From assembly GCF_900602065.1 (NCBI RefSeq), contig NZ_UWFN01000285.1:434001-498000 (forward strand): DNA of 64,000 nucleotides. Reading direction: 5' to 3'. The stretch's first letter is position 1. Every line of letters starts with the position of its first letter. The stretch is from Pseudomonas viridiflava (GTDB taxonomy: Bacteria; Pseudomonadota; Gammaproteobacteria; Pseudomonadales; Pseudomonadaceae). A program made the translations under genes and the position numbers. Under the pieces are notes generated by a model that worked only from the letters and a program-made list of their open reading frames with translations, was not told the origin of the DNA and made no database searches. This document shows positions 44,377-54,015 of the stretch, one piece after another.

Positions 44377-45014
44377 GACATAACTCCCTTTTATTGACGT
44401 GTTTATGGTGTGCAGTTTTTTATTGTTGGTTCGCAGATCACTGAGACAGGTGGGCATCAACCTGTTCCACGGATAAAAAGGGCGTAGTCACACACTCTTC
44501 CCTGATCGAATCCGCAGGAGAATTCTTCGATTACCTTCCTTGTGTTGACGGTGCGTATAGCCGATACATCGCTGAGCAGAATATTCCTACATGACACATG
44601 GTGGATTTCTGATAAAACTCAAAAACAGCCCAGGAAATGTAAGAGCGATGACTTGTATAGACAGAAACGATAAACATTCGGAATAACAATTACAATCAAT
44701 CGTTACAAATATATTGATCGACTTAAAACCCACACAGCAAATTCCATTACAAACACGCACAACAAGAATAATCCCACAAGTTAAATAGATGTGGACGACA
44801 GACTTTATGATTATTTAAATATCTTCACCGTACATTGAGCACCGAAAGCTTTTTTATAAAGCTCAACAGACTGTACAGTTCGCTCGGGGACTTACACTTC
44901 GGCACTTAAGGAGCCGACCAGAGCGCTAGTTATGACAGGAGCGGTTCATGCCCCGCTCTCGTTCGGCTCGGGATAAAGACAGGCCTTATCCCGACCAAAC
45001 AAAAGCGAAGGCTG
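44377..45014. other. AT-rich gap of 640 bases
   Basis: Between two minus-strand genes. About 44640-44860 is clearly AT-rich compared with its neighbours. I find no gene. It holds the promoter of the gene at 44376 and the hairpin at 44968-44994. Confidence 0.5.
44968..44994 (-). terminator. Hairpin after the MHS transporter gene
   Basis: TCGGGATAA (44968-44976) pairs with TTATCCCGA (44986-44994), 21 bases past the stop codon of the minus-strand transporter gene. A second hairpin GAGCGG/CCGCTC lies just beyond it. Confidence 0.5.
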
Positions 45015-46325
45015 TCAGTTGCTGACGAACACCGCATCAACCTTCATGCCGCGACGCAAACCATAGACCGCGGCGGTTGCCAGCCCTACCGCGCCCATGA
45101 TCGCGACGTAGCCAACGCACACCCAAGGGCTCCAGGGCATCAGTGCGATCAGCATCAACGGCGTGGTGCTGGCCCAGAGCGCGTAAGCGATGTTGTAGGT
45201 AAACGAGATACCCGAAACACGTATATCGGCAGGGAACAAGCCAACCATCACTGAAGGCACTACGCCGACAATGCCGCAGGCCAGACCTGCCAGCGCATAG
45301 GCGATGCCCGGCGCCAGCCATTCGCCGATCAGGCTGGCGTAGAGCAAGCCGATCCCCAATGGCAGCAGCAGGCTATAGATGATCACGCCACGCCACGCGC
45401 CGATACGATCGACCAGCATGCCCGCCAGTACACAACCAATGTTCAGGAACACGATACCCAGGCTGCTGAGGGCAAACGTATCGCTGGCGCTCATGCCGAA
45501 GCGTTTTTGCATGACCGTCGGCGTGATCACCACCAGCACCACCACGGCGGAGGTCAGCACGCAGGTCAGTAATGCGGCGGGCAGCAATGATTGGCGATGT
45601 TCGCGCAGCACTGCTTTCAGGGGAAACTCCGTTGCGGCTTCGCGCTGGGCGTGCATGGCCATGAACACTGGCGTCTCGCTCAACCAGCGACGTAGCCATA
45701 CGCCGAGGACACCAAAAGCGCCGCCCAGCAGGAACGGGATACGCCAGGCGTAATCAAGAATTTCAGCCGGGGTGAAGACCTTGGCCAGCCAGGTGGCGAT
45801 CAGTGCGCCCAGCAGATAACCGAACGTCAAACCGGCCTGAAGGATGCCCAGTGCGTAACCGCGATGGCCTTTGGGCGCGTGCTCGGCAACGAATACCCAG
45901 GCGCTGGGCACTTCGCCGCCCACTGCTGCACCTTGCAGGATACGCAACGCCAGCAAAACCAATGGCGCCCAATAGCCGATCTGCGCGTACGTTGGCATCA
46001 CCCCGATCAGCAGACACGGCAGCGCCATCATCAGAATGCTCAGGCTGAATACCTGCTTGCGCCCCAACCGGTCAGCGAAGTGGGCCATCAGAATGCCGCC
46101 CAGCGGACGGGCCAGATAACCGGTCACAAAAATCCCGAAGCTTTGTAGCAGACGCAGCCATTCGGGCATTTCTGGCGGGAAGAACAGTTGGCTGAGCGTT
46201 AGCGCAAAGAAGACGAAAATGATGAAGTCATAGATTTCCAGCGCCCCGCCCAACGCCGCGAGGCCCAGGGTTTTGTAGTCAGCCCGGGACAGCGGCTGAG
46301 GACGTGGTCGAGCAATGGCCGTCAT
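45015..46325 (-). CDS. MHS-family proton symporter (MFS)
   Basis: A 436-aa transporter with 12 membrane segments. The opening LGLAALGGALEIYDFIIFVF and the loop ARPLGGILMAHFADRLGRKQ are hallmarks of the metabolite:H+ symporter group (ProP, ShiA, citrate and dicarboxylate carriers). RILQGAAVGGEVPSAWVFVA is the segment 4-5 signature. The start ATG 46325 removes a non-conserved leader. Substrate unknown. Confidence 0.85.
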   Translation of the reverse strand: MTAIARPRPQPLSRADYKTLGLAALGGALEIYDFIIFVFFALTLSQLFFPPEMPEWLRLLQSFGIFVTGYLARPLGGILMAHFADRLGRKQVFSLSILMMALPCLLIGVMPTYAQIGYWAPLVLLALRILQGAAVGGEVPSAWVFVAEHAPKGHRGYALGILQAGLTFGYLLGALIATWLAKVFTPAEILDYAWRIPFLLGGAFGVLGVWLRRWLSETPVFMAMHAQREAATEFPLKAVLREHRQSLLPAALLTCVLTSAVVVLVVITPTVMQKRFGMSASDTFALSSLGIVFLNIGCVLAGMLVDRIGAWRGVIIYSLLLPLGIGLLYASLIGEWLAPGIAYALAGLACGIVGVVPSVMVGLFPADIRVSGISFTYNIAYALWASTTPLMLIALMPWSPWVCVGYVAIMGAVGLATAAVYGLRRGMKVDAVFVSN

Positions 46326-46675
46326 AAGGACCCCGGACACGGAAGAGTGAGAGCGCGACACTGCGTCGCAGGGCGCGAAGAATAGCAAAAAGGAGGCTAA
46401 TGGCTAGGGGTTTGGATGAGTGATGAGGTGGTACTGCCTGAAAACTGCGGTGCGCCAATCGCGTGCAAGCTCGGCTCCCACAGGTTTTGCGCGATGGCGC
46501 GATGTCGTGGGACCGGCAAACTTGCAGGAAGACAGGGGTTAACAACCGGCAATAACGGCCACGGTTATTATTAAGGGTGAATTAAGTATCAGTGGCTAAT
46601 CTAGCTTCAACAGGCAACGGAACGATTCAGTTGCCCCTGGATCAATATCATCAGATCAACCATAAGGAAGTACCC
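46326..46675. other. Gap with a REP
   Basis: Divergent promoter region between the transporter and the PepSY gene. A single REP lies at 46456-46484 (ATCGCGTGCAAGCTCGGCTC). Nothing else is seen. Confidence 0.55.
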
Positions 46676-46984
46676 ATGAAAACCTTGAATGCCTTGTTTG
46701 CTGCTGTTGCCCTTACTGCCGCTGCTGGCGCTGCCCAGGCAGACGTACGTCCGGATCAAATCCCTGGCCTGCTCAAGTCTGGCGCGATCATGGACTTTGA
46801 AAAATTGAACAAGCTGGCGCAGGACAAGCACCCAGGCTTCACTATCCATGACACCGAACTGGATCAGGACGCACAAGGCAACTATATCTATCAGGTTGAA
46901 CTGCGCGATGCCCAAGGCGTTGAGTGGGACGTTGATGTCAACGCCAAAACCGGCGCCATTGTAAAAGACAAACAGGATAAGTAA
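46676..46984 (+). CDS. PepSY-domain periplasmic protein (102 aa)
   Basis: A short exported protein. The start ATG 46676 has AAGGAAG upstream. Residues 1-22 form a signal peptide (LFAAVALTAAAGAAQA). The rest is one PepSY unit: LNKLAQDKHPGFTIHDTELD, YIYQVELRD and VDVNAKTGAIVKDKQDK. Such domains are thought to inhibit peptidases or bind cations. A bidirectional hairpin terminator follows. Confidence 0.85.
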   Translation: MKTLNALFAAVALTAAAGAAQADVRPDQIPGLLKSGAIMDFEKLNKLAQDKHPGFTIHDTELDQDAQGNYIYQVELRDAQGVEWDVDVNAKTGAIVKDKQDK

Positions 46985-47034
46985 TCCTTACTCATCCTGC
47001 TTGATATAAACCTGCAGCACTGAACGTGCTAAAC

Positions 47035-47079
47035 AACGGTGGCTCAGACAATGAAAAAGTTACTGTCTGAATCACCGTT
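47035..47079. terminator. Convergent-gene hairpin terminator
   Basis: AACGGTG..TCAGACA pairs with TGTCTGA..CACCGTT around an AT-rich loop. It lies between convergent genes and may serve both. Confidence 0.55.
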
Positions 47080-47106
47080 TCGCCAACACGTTACGGTCCG
47101 CAGGTT

Positions 47107-48258
47107 TTACTGCTTCAACCCGACTTTCAATAGTTGACCATTGTCTTCATCGGTCAGCACATAGATATAACCATCCGGCCCCTGACGCACATCCCGAATG
47201 CGTTTCTTGAGTTCACCCAGCAAGCGTTCTTCGTGGACGATCTTGCCATCCTCAAACTCCAGACGAATCAGATCTTCCGATGCAAGCGCACCGATAAACA
47301 GGTTGTGGTCCCAGGCCTTGAAGCGTGACGCGTCGTAAAAAGCCATGCCGCTGATGCCCGGTGATTTTTCCCAGACGTGGAACGGTTTGATGGTGCCTTC
47401 AACAAATTTGCCTTTGGCTTCGGGAATCGGCTCGCCGGAATAATTGATGCCGTGGGTCGCCAGTGGCCAGCCATAGTTCTGGGCGCGCTCGACGATATTC
47501 ACCTCATCGCCACCTTTCGGGCCATGCTCGTTGGTCCATAAAGTACCCGTCCATGGATTGAGCGCGGCACCTTGCTGATTGCGATGGCCATACGACCAGA
47601 TTTCCGGACGCACGTTTTTCTGGCCAACGAACGGGTTGTCAGGCGGCACCTTACCGTCGGCGAACAGGCGTACGATCTTGCCCTGCAATTTATCCAGATC
47701 CTGGGCGGTCGGCCGGTCATTGTTCTCGCCAAGGGCAATGAACAGGTACCCCTCACGGTCGAAGACGATCCGCGAGCCAAAGTGGTTGCCCACCGACAGC
47801 TTTGGTTGCTGACGGAAAATCACATTGAAATCTTCCAGCTTGCTCAGGTCTGCCGAGAGGCGCCCGCGGCCTGCTGCGGTGCCAGCCTTGCCGTCGTCAC
47901 CCACCTCGGAAAAGGTCAGGTACACCATGCGGTCTTTGGCGAAATCCGGAGACAGGGCAACGTCCAGCAAACCACCCTGCCCGTTTGCCCAGACCTTGGG
48001 CACGCCGGACAGCGGTTGGGACAAGGTACCGTCAGGCGACACGACGCGCAGGTTGCCCGGCTTTTCAGTCACCAGCATGCCCTTGTTATCCGGCAGGAAT
48101 GCCACGGCCCACGGATGGGCGAGCCCCTTGGCCACTTCTTCAACGCTGATGGTGCCCTGCTCGGTTTTAAAGTCCTGTACGGGACCGGCAACTGCGCTCA
48201 GTGACACACTCAAAAAGGCGCTTGCACACAACGTTGCGATCAAGGTTTTGCAATGCAT
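47107..48258 (-). CDS. PQQ-dependent soluble aldose/glucose dehydrogenase-type enzyme
   Basis: A 383-aa protein with a signal peptide (residues 1-24). It has the six-bladed propeller motifs of the soluble PQQ sugar dehydrogenases (YliI/Asd type): LAHPWAVAFLPDNKGMLVTE, GQGGLLDVALSPDF, NHFGSRIVFDREGYLFIALG, ENNDRPTAQDLDKLQGKIVR, LWTNEHGPKGGDEVNIVERA and NYGWPLATHGINY. It would oxidise aldose sugars in the periplasm with PQQ. AAGGA lies 8 bases upstream of the ATG, and a terminator separates it from the upstream small gene. Confidence 0.88.
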   Translation of the reverse strand: MHCKTLIATLCASAFLSVSLSAVAGPVQDFKTEQGTISVEEVAKGLAHPWAVAFLPDNKGMLVTEKPGNLRVVSPDGTLSQPLSGVPKVWANGQGGLLDVALSPDFAKDRMVYLTFSEVGDDGKAGTAAGRGRLSADLSKLEDFNVIFRQQPKLSVGNHFGSRIVFDREGYLFIALGENNDRPTAQDLDKLQGKIVRLFADGKVPPDNPFVGQKNVRPEIWSYGHRNQQGAALNPWTGTLWTNEHGPKGGDEVNIVERAQNYGWPLATHGINYSGEPIPEAKGKFVEGTIKPFHVWEKSPGISGMAFYDASRFKAWDHNLFIGALASEDLIRLEFEDGKIVHEERLLGELKKRIRDVRQGPDGYIYVLTDEDNGQLLKVGLKQ

Positions 48259-48276
48259 GAACGATTCCTTATGTCA

Positions 48277-48305
48277 TGAAAAAGCCCCCCGGCTTGAGGG
48301 GGCTG
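48277..48305 (-). terminator. Rho-independent terminator after the small exported protein gene
   Basis: AGCCCCC, loop, GGGGGGCT followed by TTTTTC on the minus strand. Confidence 0.8.
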
Positions 48306-48311
48306 CGGGTC

Positions 48312-48638
48312 TTAATCAGTACTTTTACGGTTTTGCCCGGTATTGCTGTCACCCGGGCGAGGGGCTTGTTGTCGGGTCGGATAGCCATTGCCAATGCCGC
48401 CATTTTCCAGCGTAGGCGGTCGCGGGTTGGGGGCCGTACTCGGGCCGCGCACAGGTGGCGTGGCAGGGACAGTGCCCTGGCGACTGTTAGGGTTGGCACG
48501 GTGAATAGGGCTGTTATTCGGGTTGCCGCTATTGAGCGTGCTGCTGGGCAAGGTCTGAGCCTGGGCAACACTGGTCAGGCCGGCTGTCAGCAGGCTTCCC
48601 AGGGTCAGGAGTGCAACACGTCGCGCAAAACTGTTCAT
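48312..48638 (-). CDS. Small exported Pro/Asn-rich protein (108 aa)
   Basis: The start ATG 48638 has AAGG 6 bases upstream. Residues 1-27 form a signal peptide (RVALLTLGSLLTAGLTSVAQ). The mature part is low-complexity and rich in Pro, Asn, Gly and Ser (PSSTLNSGNPNNSPIHRANP, VRGPSTAPNPRPPTLENGG), so probably disordered. Function unknown. A good terminator follows, which supports a real transcription unit. Confidence 0.65.
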   Translation of the reverse strand: MNSFARRVALLTLGSLLTAGLTSVAQAQTLPSSTLNSGNPNNSPIHRANPNSRQGTVPATPPVRGPSTAPNPRPPTLENGGIGNGYPTRQQAPRPGDSNTGQNRKSTD

Positions 48639-49060
48639 CACTTACCTTCTGTTGAAAACGGTAACGATCCGGGTCTTTGATGGCGATTGCACCGCTAGGT
48701 TCGCCTCCAACAGGGTGGATGAGCAACCGGCGCGGGTTTGAGTTTGTAACAAGGATGTGCAGTGGTGCCGGCAAAGCCCGCCCGGTAGCGCTCATCAAAC
48801 GCAAATAGCCATATGAATTCAGATGCTTTTTCTGTAGGGCCCGATGTTTGCTATCCGATAGCGCTGCGTCTGGATGACGGGGCACTCCTACAGAAAATGC
48901 ATTGCAATCCAGTAATTTGCATGTGGTTTGATCGGGGCAAACTCGTTCGCGAGAAAGACCAGTGCATCTGATACACCTCACTGGACTGTAACGCTGCCAC
49001 AATGCTCTGCGGCAACGCCTACAGGTTCTCAGCATTAATAATCAGGAGATACCCCCCCTC
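48639..49060. other. Gap with a REP-like pair
   Basis: No gene. A weak inverted pair lies at about 48830-48898 (CTGTAGGGCCCG ... GGGGCACTCCTACAG). Confidence 0.45.
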
Positions 49061-50164
49061 ATGACCGACACTTCCGAGGCCGCACCGGCGCTGAAGGAAA
49101 TTTTCAATCGGGCGCGACTGCAGCACATCGCCGAGCAAACCCGGGCGATCTACCCCGCTTTCGACACCGAGGCGTTTCTGGCCCATGTCGCTCATGACCT
49201 GGACAGCCAGTCGCTCATGCAACGCCTCAATCGTGTCAGTCGTGGTCTGCATGCGGGTTTGCCTGCCGATTACAGTGAGGCGCTGGACATTCTGCAAGCG
49301 CTCGCGCCACGCCTGAACAGCAGCTTTGTCAGCCTTATCCTCCCGGAATATGTCGCGTTGTACGGTCAGCACGATTTTGACCGATCGATGCAGGCGTTGA
49401 AATTCTTCACCACGTTTGGCTCTTCTGAATTTGCCGTGCGGCACTTCCTGCGGCTGGACTTCCAGCGTGCACTGCAGATCATGCAAGGCTGGGCGCTGGA
49501 CGAAAATGAACATGTGCGCAGGCTCGCCAGCGAAGGTAGCCGACCCCGTCTGCCGTGGTCGTTTCGACTGGAGACGTTGATGGTCGATCCAACACCTGTG
49601 TTGCCGATTCTCGACGCCCTCAAAGCCGACACCAGCCTCTACGTGCGCAAGTCAGTGGCCAATCACCTGAACGACATCACCAAGGACAACCCTGACTGGG
49701 TGCTCGCACAGATCGAAAGCTGGTCGCTGGATAATCCGCATACAGCCTGGATTGCCCGCCATGCACTGCGCTCGCTGATCAAGAAAGGTGATCGCCGCGC
49801 GTTGACGATCATGGGTGCCGGGCATAAGCCACAGGTATGCGTTGAACAGGTCAGCGTCACCCCGGGCGAAATTCGTCTCGGGGACAACCTGAGCCTGTCG
49901 TTTCTACTGACGTCGACAGCGGCGAAAAGCCAGCGACTGATCATTGATTACGCGATTCATTACGTGAAGAAATCCGGTGGCACCTCGGCCAAGGTCTTCA
50001 AACTGAAAACACTGGAACTGGAGCCCGGCAAGTCAGTGGTTGTCACGCGCAAGCTTCAGGTCCGTAATTTCACCACCCGCGTGCATTATCCGGGCGTGCA
50101 TGAACTGGACGTTTTGATCAACGGTGAGTGTCTGGGCAGCAGTCGCTTTGAACTGCTGCCTTGA
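49061..50164 (+). CDS. AlkD-like DNA alkylation repair (HEAT-repeat) protein with C-terminal beta domain
   Basis: A 367-aa protein. Residues about 10-255 form HEAT-like helix pairs of the AlkD family (LMQRLNRVSRGLHAGLPADY, RSMQALKFFTTFGSSEFAVR, LYVRKSVANHLNDITKDNPD, TAWIARHALRSLIKKGD). AlkD-type glycosylases remove N3- and N7-alkylpurines. Residues 270-367 are a beta domain (VSVTPGEIRLGDNLSLSFLL, HYPGVHELDVLINGECLGSS). Monocistronic; start has AGGAG 11 bases upstream. Confidence 0.8.
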   Translation: MTDTSEAAPALKEIFNRARLQHIAEQTRAIYPAFDTEAFLAHVAHDLDSQSLMQRLNRVSRGLHAGLPADYSEALDILQALAPRLNSSFVSLILPEYVALYGQHDFDRSMQALKFFTTFGSSEFAVRHFLRLDFQRALQIMQGWALDENEHVRRLASEGSRPRLPWSFRLETLMVDPTPVLPILDALKADTSLYVRKSVANHLNDITKDNPDWVLAQIESWSLDNPHTAWIARHALRSLIKKGDRRALTIMGAGHKPQVCVEQVSVTPGEIRLGDNLSLSFLLTSTAAKSQRLIIDYAIHYVKKSGGTSAKVFKLKTLELEPGKSVVVTRKLQVRNFTTRVHYPGVHELDVLINGECLGSSRFELLP

Positions 50165-50283
50165 TGGCTGCACAAATCTTCCAGACACGCGGAATGACAA
50201 ACGACGACAATCAAACAAACGGAGTGACCGTTCAGCCTTATCCTTCACCTGCAACACATTCGCTGTTCTGACAGGACTTCACC

Positions 50284-51120
50284 ATGGCCAATAGCAACTG
50301 GATCGACTTGAAGCAGGACCACGAGTCCGGCATCGAGACGATTCGTGCGCATTTTGAGGGTCATGCCTATGACCCCCATTGGCATGACAGCTACCTGGTG
50401 GGCATTACCGAGCAGGGTGTGCAGCAGTTTCATTGTCGGCGTCAGAAGCGCATCAGTACGCCGGGGCGAATATTTTTGCTTGAGCCCGGTGAGATCCATG
50501 ACGGTGACGCGCCTGCACCTGAGGGTTTCACCTACCTGACGCTGTATGTGGACCCCAAATGGCTGGACCGGGAATTGCGAGCACTGTTCGAACATACCCC
50601 GGCCGACTGCCAGATCAGCTTTGCCGATACCCAGGCTGATGATGTGCGTCTGGCCACGGCCACCGCCAACGCGTTCAACATGCTGCACGGTGGCGAACTG
50701 CGCATCGTGCGCCAGACAGCCCTTGATGATTTGCTGTCGAACCTGACCCGCCACCTGCGCTGGCGCACTCAGGTATCCCCTGACCCGCGCTTACCCCTGG
50801 TGGCGCAAACCGCCCGTGAGTTTCTGCACAGTCACAGCCATCAGGACATCGGCCTGGATGACCTGGCACGAGTCACCGGGGTTGACCGGTTTCGTCTGAC
50901 TCGGGCATTCAAGGCGGCATTCGGCATCGCGCCGCATGCCTATCTGATCCAGCTGCGTCTGGCCAAGGCCCGACGGCTGCTGGCCAGCGGCCTGTCCCCT
51001 GCCGAGGTTGCAGCCGCGCTTGGCTTTGCCGATCAAAGCCATCTGGGCCGCTGGTTTCAGCGGGCGTACAGGATGACACCCGCCCACTACCGCAAGCGCT
51101 GCTCAAACCTTCCAGACTGA
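50284..51120 (+). CDS. AraC-family transcriptional regulator with cupin sensor
   Basis: A 278-aa regulator. Residues 15-140 form a cupin (AHFEGHAYDPHWHDSYLVGI, GRIFLLEPGEIHDGDA). Residues about 180-275 hold the double HTH: DIGLDDLARVTGVDRFRLTR and SPAEVAAALGFADQSHLGRW, ending FQRAYRMTPAHYRKR. It precedes a LysE-type exporter on the same strand by 52 bp. This pairing is common, and the regulator probably controls the exporter. Confidence 0.88.
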   Translation: MANSNWIDLKQDHESGIETIRAHFEGHAYDPHWHDSYLVGITEQGVQQFHCRRQKRISTPGRIFLLEPGEIHDGDAPAPEGFTYLTLYVDPKWLDRELRALFEHTPADCQISFADTQADDVRLATATANAFNMLHGGELRIVRQTALDDLLSNLTRHLRWRTQVSPDPRLPLVAQTAREFLHSHSHQDIGLDDLARVTGVDRFRLTRAFKAAFGIAPHAYLIQLRLAKARRLLASGLSPAEVAAALGFADQSHLGRWFQRAYRMTPAHYRKRCSNLPD

Positions 51121-51172
51121 AGCGCTGTCGATGGCGATGATTGACTGACGATCAATCACCGACGAGCGTTTC

Positions 51173-51778
51173 ATGGAACAGTTCTTACCTTTCATGCTGT
51201 TTGCTTTCGTGTCATCCATCACACCTGGCCCGACCAATATTCTGGTAATGACCAACAGCTCGCGACACGGCTGGACAGTGGTCGCGCCCATCGTGCTAGG
51301 CGCCTGTGGCGGTGCCGCTGCGCTGGTCTTGCTGGTGGGCACAGGGATTGGTGATGTGCTGGCTCGTCATCAGGGTATTCAGACCGCCATGTCGTGGGTC
51401 GGTATTGCGTGGCTGAGCTGGATGGCCTGGCAGATTTTCAGCGCACCGCCCGCCGCCATTACCCCCACCGGCATCGACAACAAAGGCCCGCGCCTGGGCC
51501 TGTTCGGCGCCGCCAGCCTGCAACTGGTAAACCCGAAGACGTGGATGATGGCGCTGGCGGTGATCAGCGTATTTGCCGGTGCTGACGCGGACAGGGGCAT
51601 GCGCGTGGTGTACCTGTCGCTGATATTCTTCGTGATCGCCATCCCGTGCATGACAGCCTGGGCCTGGCTGGGCGTCAGCGCCGCCCGCTTCTGCCAGTCA
51701 CCGCAAAGCATGCAACGCTTCAACCGCAGCATGGCGCTGTTGCTGCTGGCCTCGACATGGATGACGGTGTGGGTTTGA
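51173..51778 (+). CDS. LysE/RhtB-family amino-acid exporter
   Basis: A 201-aa membrane protein with about six segments. The opening MLFAFVSSITPGPTNILVMT is the family signature. LQLVNPKTWMMALAVISVFA matches the NPK motif. It is downstream of an AraC regulator. The substrate is probably an amino acid or related small molecule. Confidence 0.85.
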   Translation: MEQFLPFMLFAFVSSITPGPTNILVMTNSSRHGWTVVAPIVLGACGGAAALVLLVGTGIGDVLARHQGIQTAMSWVGIAWLSWMAWQIFSAPPAAITPTGIDNKGPRLGLFGAASLQLVNPKTWMMALAVISVFAGADADRGMRVVYLSLIFFVIAIPCMTAWAWLGVSAARFCQSPQSMQRFNRSMALLLLASTWMTVWV

Positions 51779-51847
51779 ACCGATAGGGGCAACTTGTTGG
51801 CGAAAGGGGCTGGCACGGTCCTTCAAGCTCAGCGCCAACAGGGTCCA

Positions 51848-53023
51848 TCACCCCACCGGTCGCGCCAGGTTGATGGTGAAGGTGGTGCCGTCTTCGGCAC
51901 TGGACGTTACGCTGACATCTCCCCAATGCGCGCGGGCGATCTCGCGGACGATGAACAGGCCAAGGCCGATGCTGCGGCTTGGGTCGTCATCGGCCACGCC
52001 ATGCGGCATCGGCTCAAACAGGCCGTCCAGGCGTTCAGGCGCTATCGGCGGGCCGAAGTTGTGTACCGCAATCCTGATCCACTGCGCGTCGAATGCCGAG
52101 GTGATGGTGATGGCCTCAGTCGCCGAGCCATAGGCCACAGCATTGCTGACCAGATTGTCGATCAGTTCGAACAGCCGGTCGGCGTCAGCAGTACACAGGC
52201 CTTCGCCGATACATTCATGCACCAACACCCGACGCGGAAAGATCAACCTTTGCTCAGCGACGCTGGCGGCGATTACCTCATGCAATTGCAACGGCTGGGG
52301 CAGCACGGAAATGCCGCTACCAACCCGCGCCTGCGTGAAGTCCAGCAGGTCAACAATCAAGCGCTGCGCACGCCCCACCGACTGATTGACCAAACCCAGG
52401 CTGCGCTGCTGTTTTTCACTGAGCGCTTCCAGCCCGATCAACCCGGCCGCCATCTTGATGGCCGCGAGCGGATTGCGCAGGTCATGGCTGACAATAGCCA
52501 CCATTTGCTCGGCGAACGTGGCACGAATATCCGCTTCGGTCTGCGCCAGGCGCAGCCGGTTTTGCACCGAAGACAATTCCTTTTGCGAGGCCAGTTGCTG
52601 CAATAGCAGGTCTTCAGCGGCCTGACGGGTATCCATCAGTTCACGCTGGTATTTGTTGCGCTCTTCGCCACTCATCAAGGCCAGGCTGTGCACGACACCC
52701 TGAGCGGTTTCACGGCGCACTGCACTCAGCATCATGGTCAGGGCATGCCCGTCATGATGCTTCAGGTCGACTTTGATCTCCGCCACCGAACCCCGTGCGG
52801 TCAACAACGGCCCCCAGTGGGTCTGGTAGAAAATCCGGTCACCTGCGCCCAGTAAATCCTGAAAGCGTGACGCCGCCAGGCTCGCCTGTTCCAAACCCAC
52901 CCACTGGCAGAAGGTCTGGTTGGCTCGCAGAATGGTGCCGTCTTCCCGAGTCACCAGCAAACCACACGCGGCGGTTTCGAATAGCAGGTCGCTATCGGTA
53001 TGCAATTCCACATCAACGGGCAA
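51848..53023 (-). CDS. PAS-domain histidine kinase, partner of the RsbQ-like hydrolase
   Basis: A 391-aa soluble kinase. Residues 12-120 are a PAS domain (LLFETAACGLLVTREDGTIL, RANQTFCQWVG). A coiled linker is followed by the dimerisation box VAIVSHDLRNPLAAIKMAAG and the ATP-binding boxes LVSNAVAYG, HNFGPPIAPE and SIGLGLFIVREIAR. No membrane segment is seen. The start is a TTG inside the end of the hydrolase gene (11-bp overlap), so translation is coupled. The PAS plus RsbQ order recalls RsbP-RsbQ of Bacillus, but with a kinase output instead of a phosphatase. No response regulator is adjacent. Confidence 0.85.
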   Translation of the reverse strand: MPVDVELHTDSDLLFETAACGLLVTREDGTILRANQTFCQWVGLEQASLAASRFQDLLGAGDRIFYQTHWGPLLTARGSVAEIKVDLKHHDGHALTMMLSAVRRETAQGVVHSLALMSGEERNKYQRELMDTRQAAEDLLLQQLASQKELSSVQNRLRLAQTEADIRATFAEQMVAIVSHDLRNPLAAIKMAAGLIGLEALSEKQQRSLGLVNQSVGRAQRLIVDLLDFTQARVGSGISVLPQPLQLHEVIAASVAEQRLIFPRRVLVHECIGEGLCTADADRLFELIDNLVSNAVAYGSATEAITITSAFDAQWIRIAVHNFGPPIAPERLDGLFEPMPHGVADDDPSRSIGLGLFIVREIARAHWGDVSVTSSAEDGTTFTINLARPVG

Positions 53024-53834
53024 GAGGCACTACTCCAGAAGCGCGAATGAACTCATCGATGGCTGCGATACAGGCGTCGGGCGCACTCATGTGTGGGCAA
53101 TGACCAATGTTGTCGATGATCCGCAGGGTGCAGTCTGGCATTACCCTCTGCAGATAACTCCCGACTTCGAGCGGCGCGATAAAGTCATTGTTGCACTGCA
53201 GGACCAGGGTTTTGGTCGGCAACCGCGCAACGTCCTTGCGATTATCCGCCATGAAGGTGACACGGGCGAACTGCTGGGAAATGACCGGATCAGTGCGACA
53301 GAAGCTCTGGGTCAACTCCTCACCCAGTTCAGGACGACCGGGTGCGCCCATGATGGCCGGCGCCATGGTACTGGCCCAACCGAAGTAATTGGCCGCCAGC
53401 GTGCTGAGCAAAGAAACGATGTCTTGTCGGGTAAAGCCGCCCACATAGTCGCCATCGTTGATGTAGCAAGGCGACGGCCCCACCATTACGTGAGCCGCGA
53501 AATGGCCGGGCTCACACAAATCAGCGAGAGCACCGATCATCGAGCTGACCGAGTGGCCAACATGAATCACCGGGCCAGGCCCGGCGAATTCCTTGACGAC
53601 CTCCAGCAGATCACTGGCATAACCATCCAGGGAATCGTACTTGCGTTTGTAATAAGCCGTCAGATCAGATTTACCGTTACCCACCAGGTCGTACAACACA
53701 ACCTTGAATCGATCTGCGAACAGCGGCGCCATGAATCGCCACATGCTCTGATCGCATCCGAAGCCATGGGAAAATACGAGGGTTGCAGGCCCCTCGCCCA
53801 TGACATTGACGTTATTGCGCAACTGCACCGACAT
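53013..53834 (-). CDS. RsbQ-like alpha/beta hydrolase
   Basis: A 273-aa hydrolase of the RsbQ/KAI2 type. The nucleophile is S95 in HVGHSVSSMIG, the acid D217 in CNNDFIAP, and H245 in DNIGHCPHMSAP. LVFSHGFGCDQSMW marks the oxyanion strand. In Bacillus, RsbQ processes a small hydrophobic ligand that activates the PAS domain of RsbP. Here it is coupled to a PAS kinase. GGAGG lies 7 bases before the ATG. Confidence 0.88.
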   Translation of the reverse strand: MSVQLRNNVNVMGEGPATLVFSHGFGCDQSMWRFMAPLFADRFKVVLYDLVGNGKSDLTAYYKRKYDSLDGYASDLLEVVKEFAGPGPVIHVGHSVSSMIGALADLCEPGHFAAHVMVGPSPCYINDGDYVGGFTRQDIVSLLSTLAANYFGWASTMAPAIMGAPGRPELGEELTQSFCRTDPVISQQFARVTFMADNRKDVARLPTKTLVLQCNNDFIAPLEVGSYLQRVMPDCTLRIIDNIGHCPHMSAPDACIAAIDEFIRASGVVPLAR

Positions 53835-54015
53835 CCGTATCCCTCCAGGATTAATCTGAAACGGTGATCAGATTGCCACCAGTGTATTAATCGAGATTAG
53901 CATCGTTCTGTTCAGGAAGAACTCCTACAAACGTATCCGCCCTCTGAAAAAGCTTGCCTGAGTGCCCAGGGCTGCTTCCCAATAGACGACTTTGAATCAA
54001 TCTGTGAACGGCATC

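Noticed and set aside
51794..52606. 270-codon plus-strand frame
   Set aside because: Antisense to the PAS kinase gene with clear H and N boxes.
52920..53867. 315-codon plus-strand frame
   Set aside because: Antisense to the RsbQ-like gene with its clear catalytic triad.
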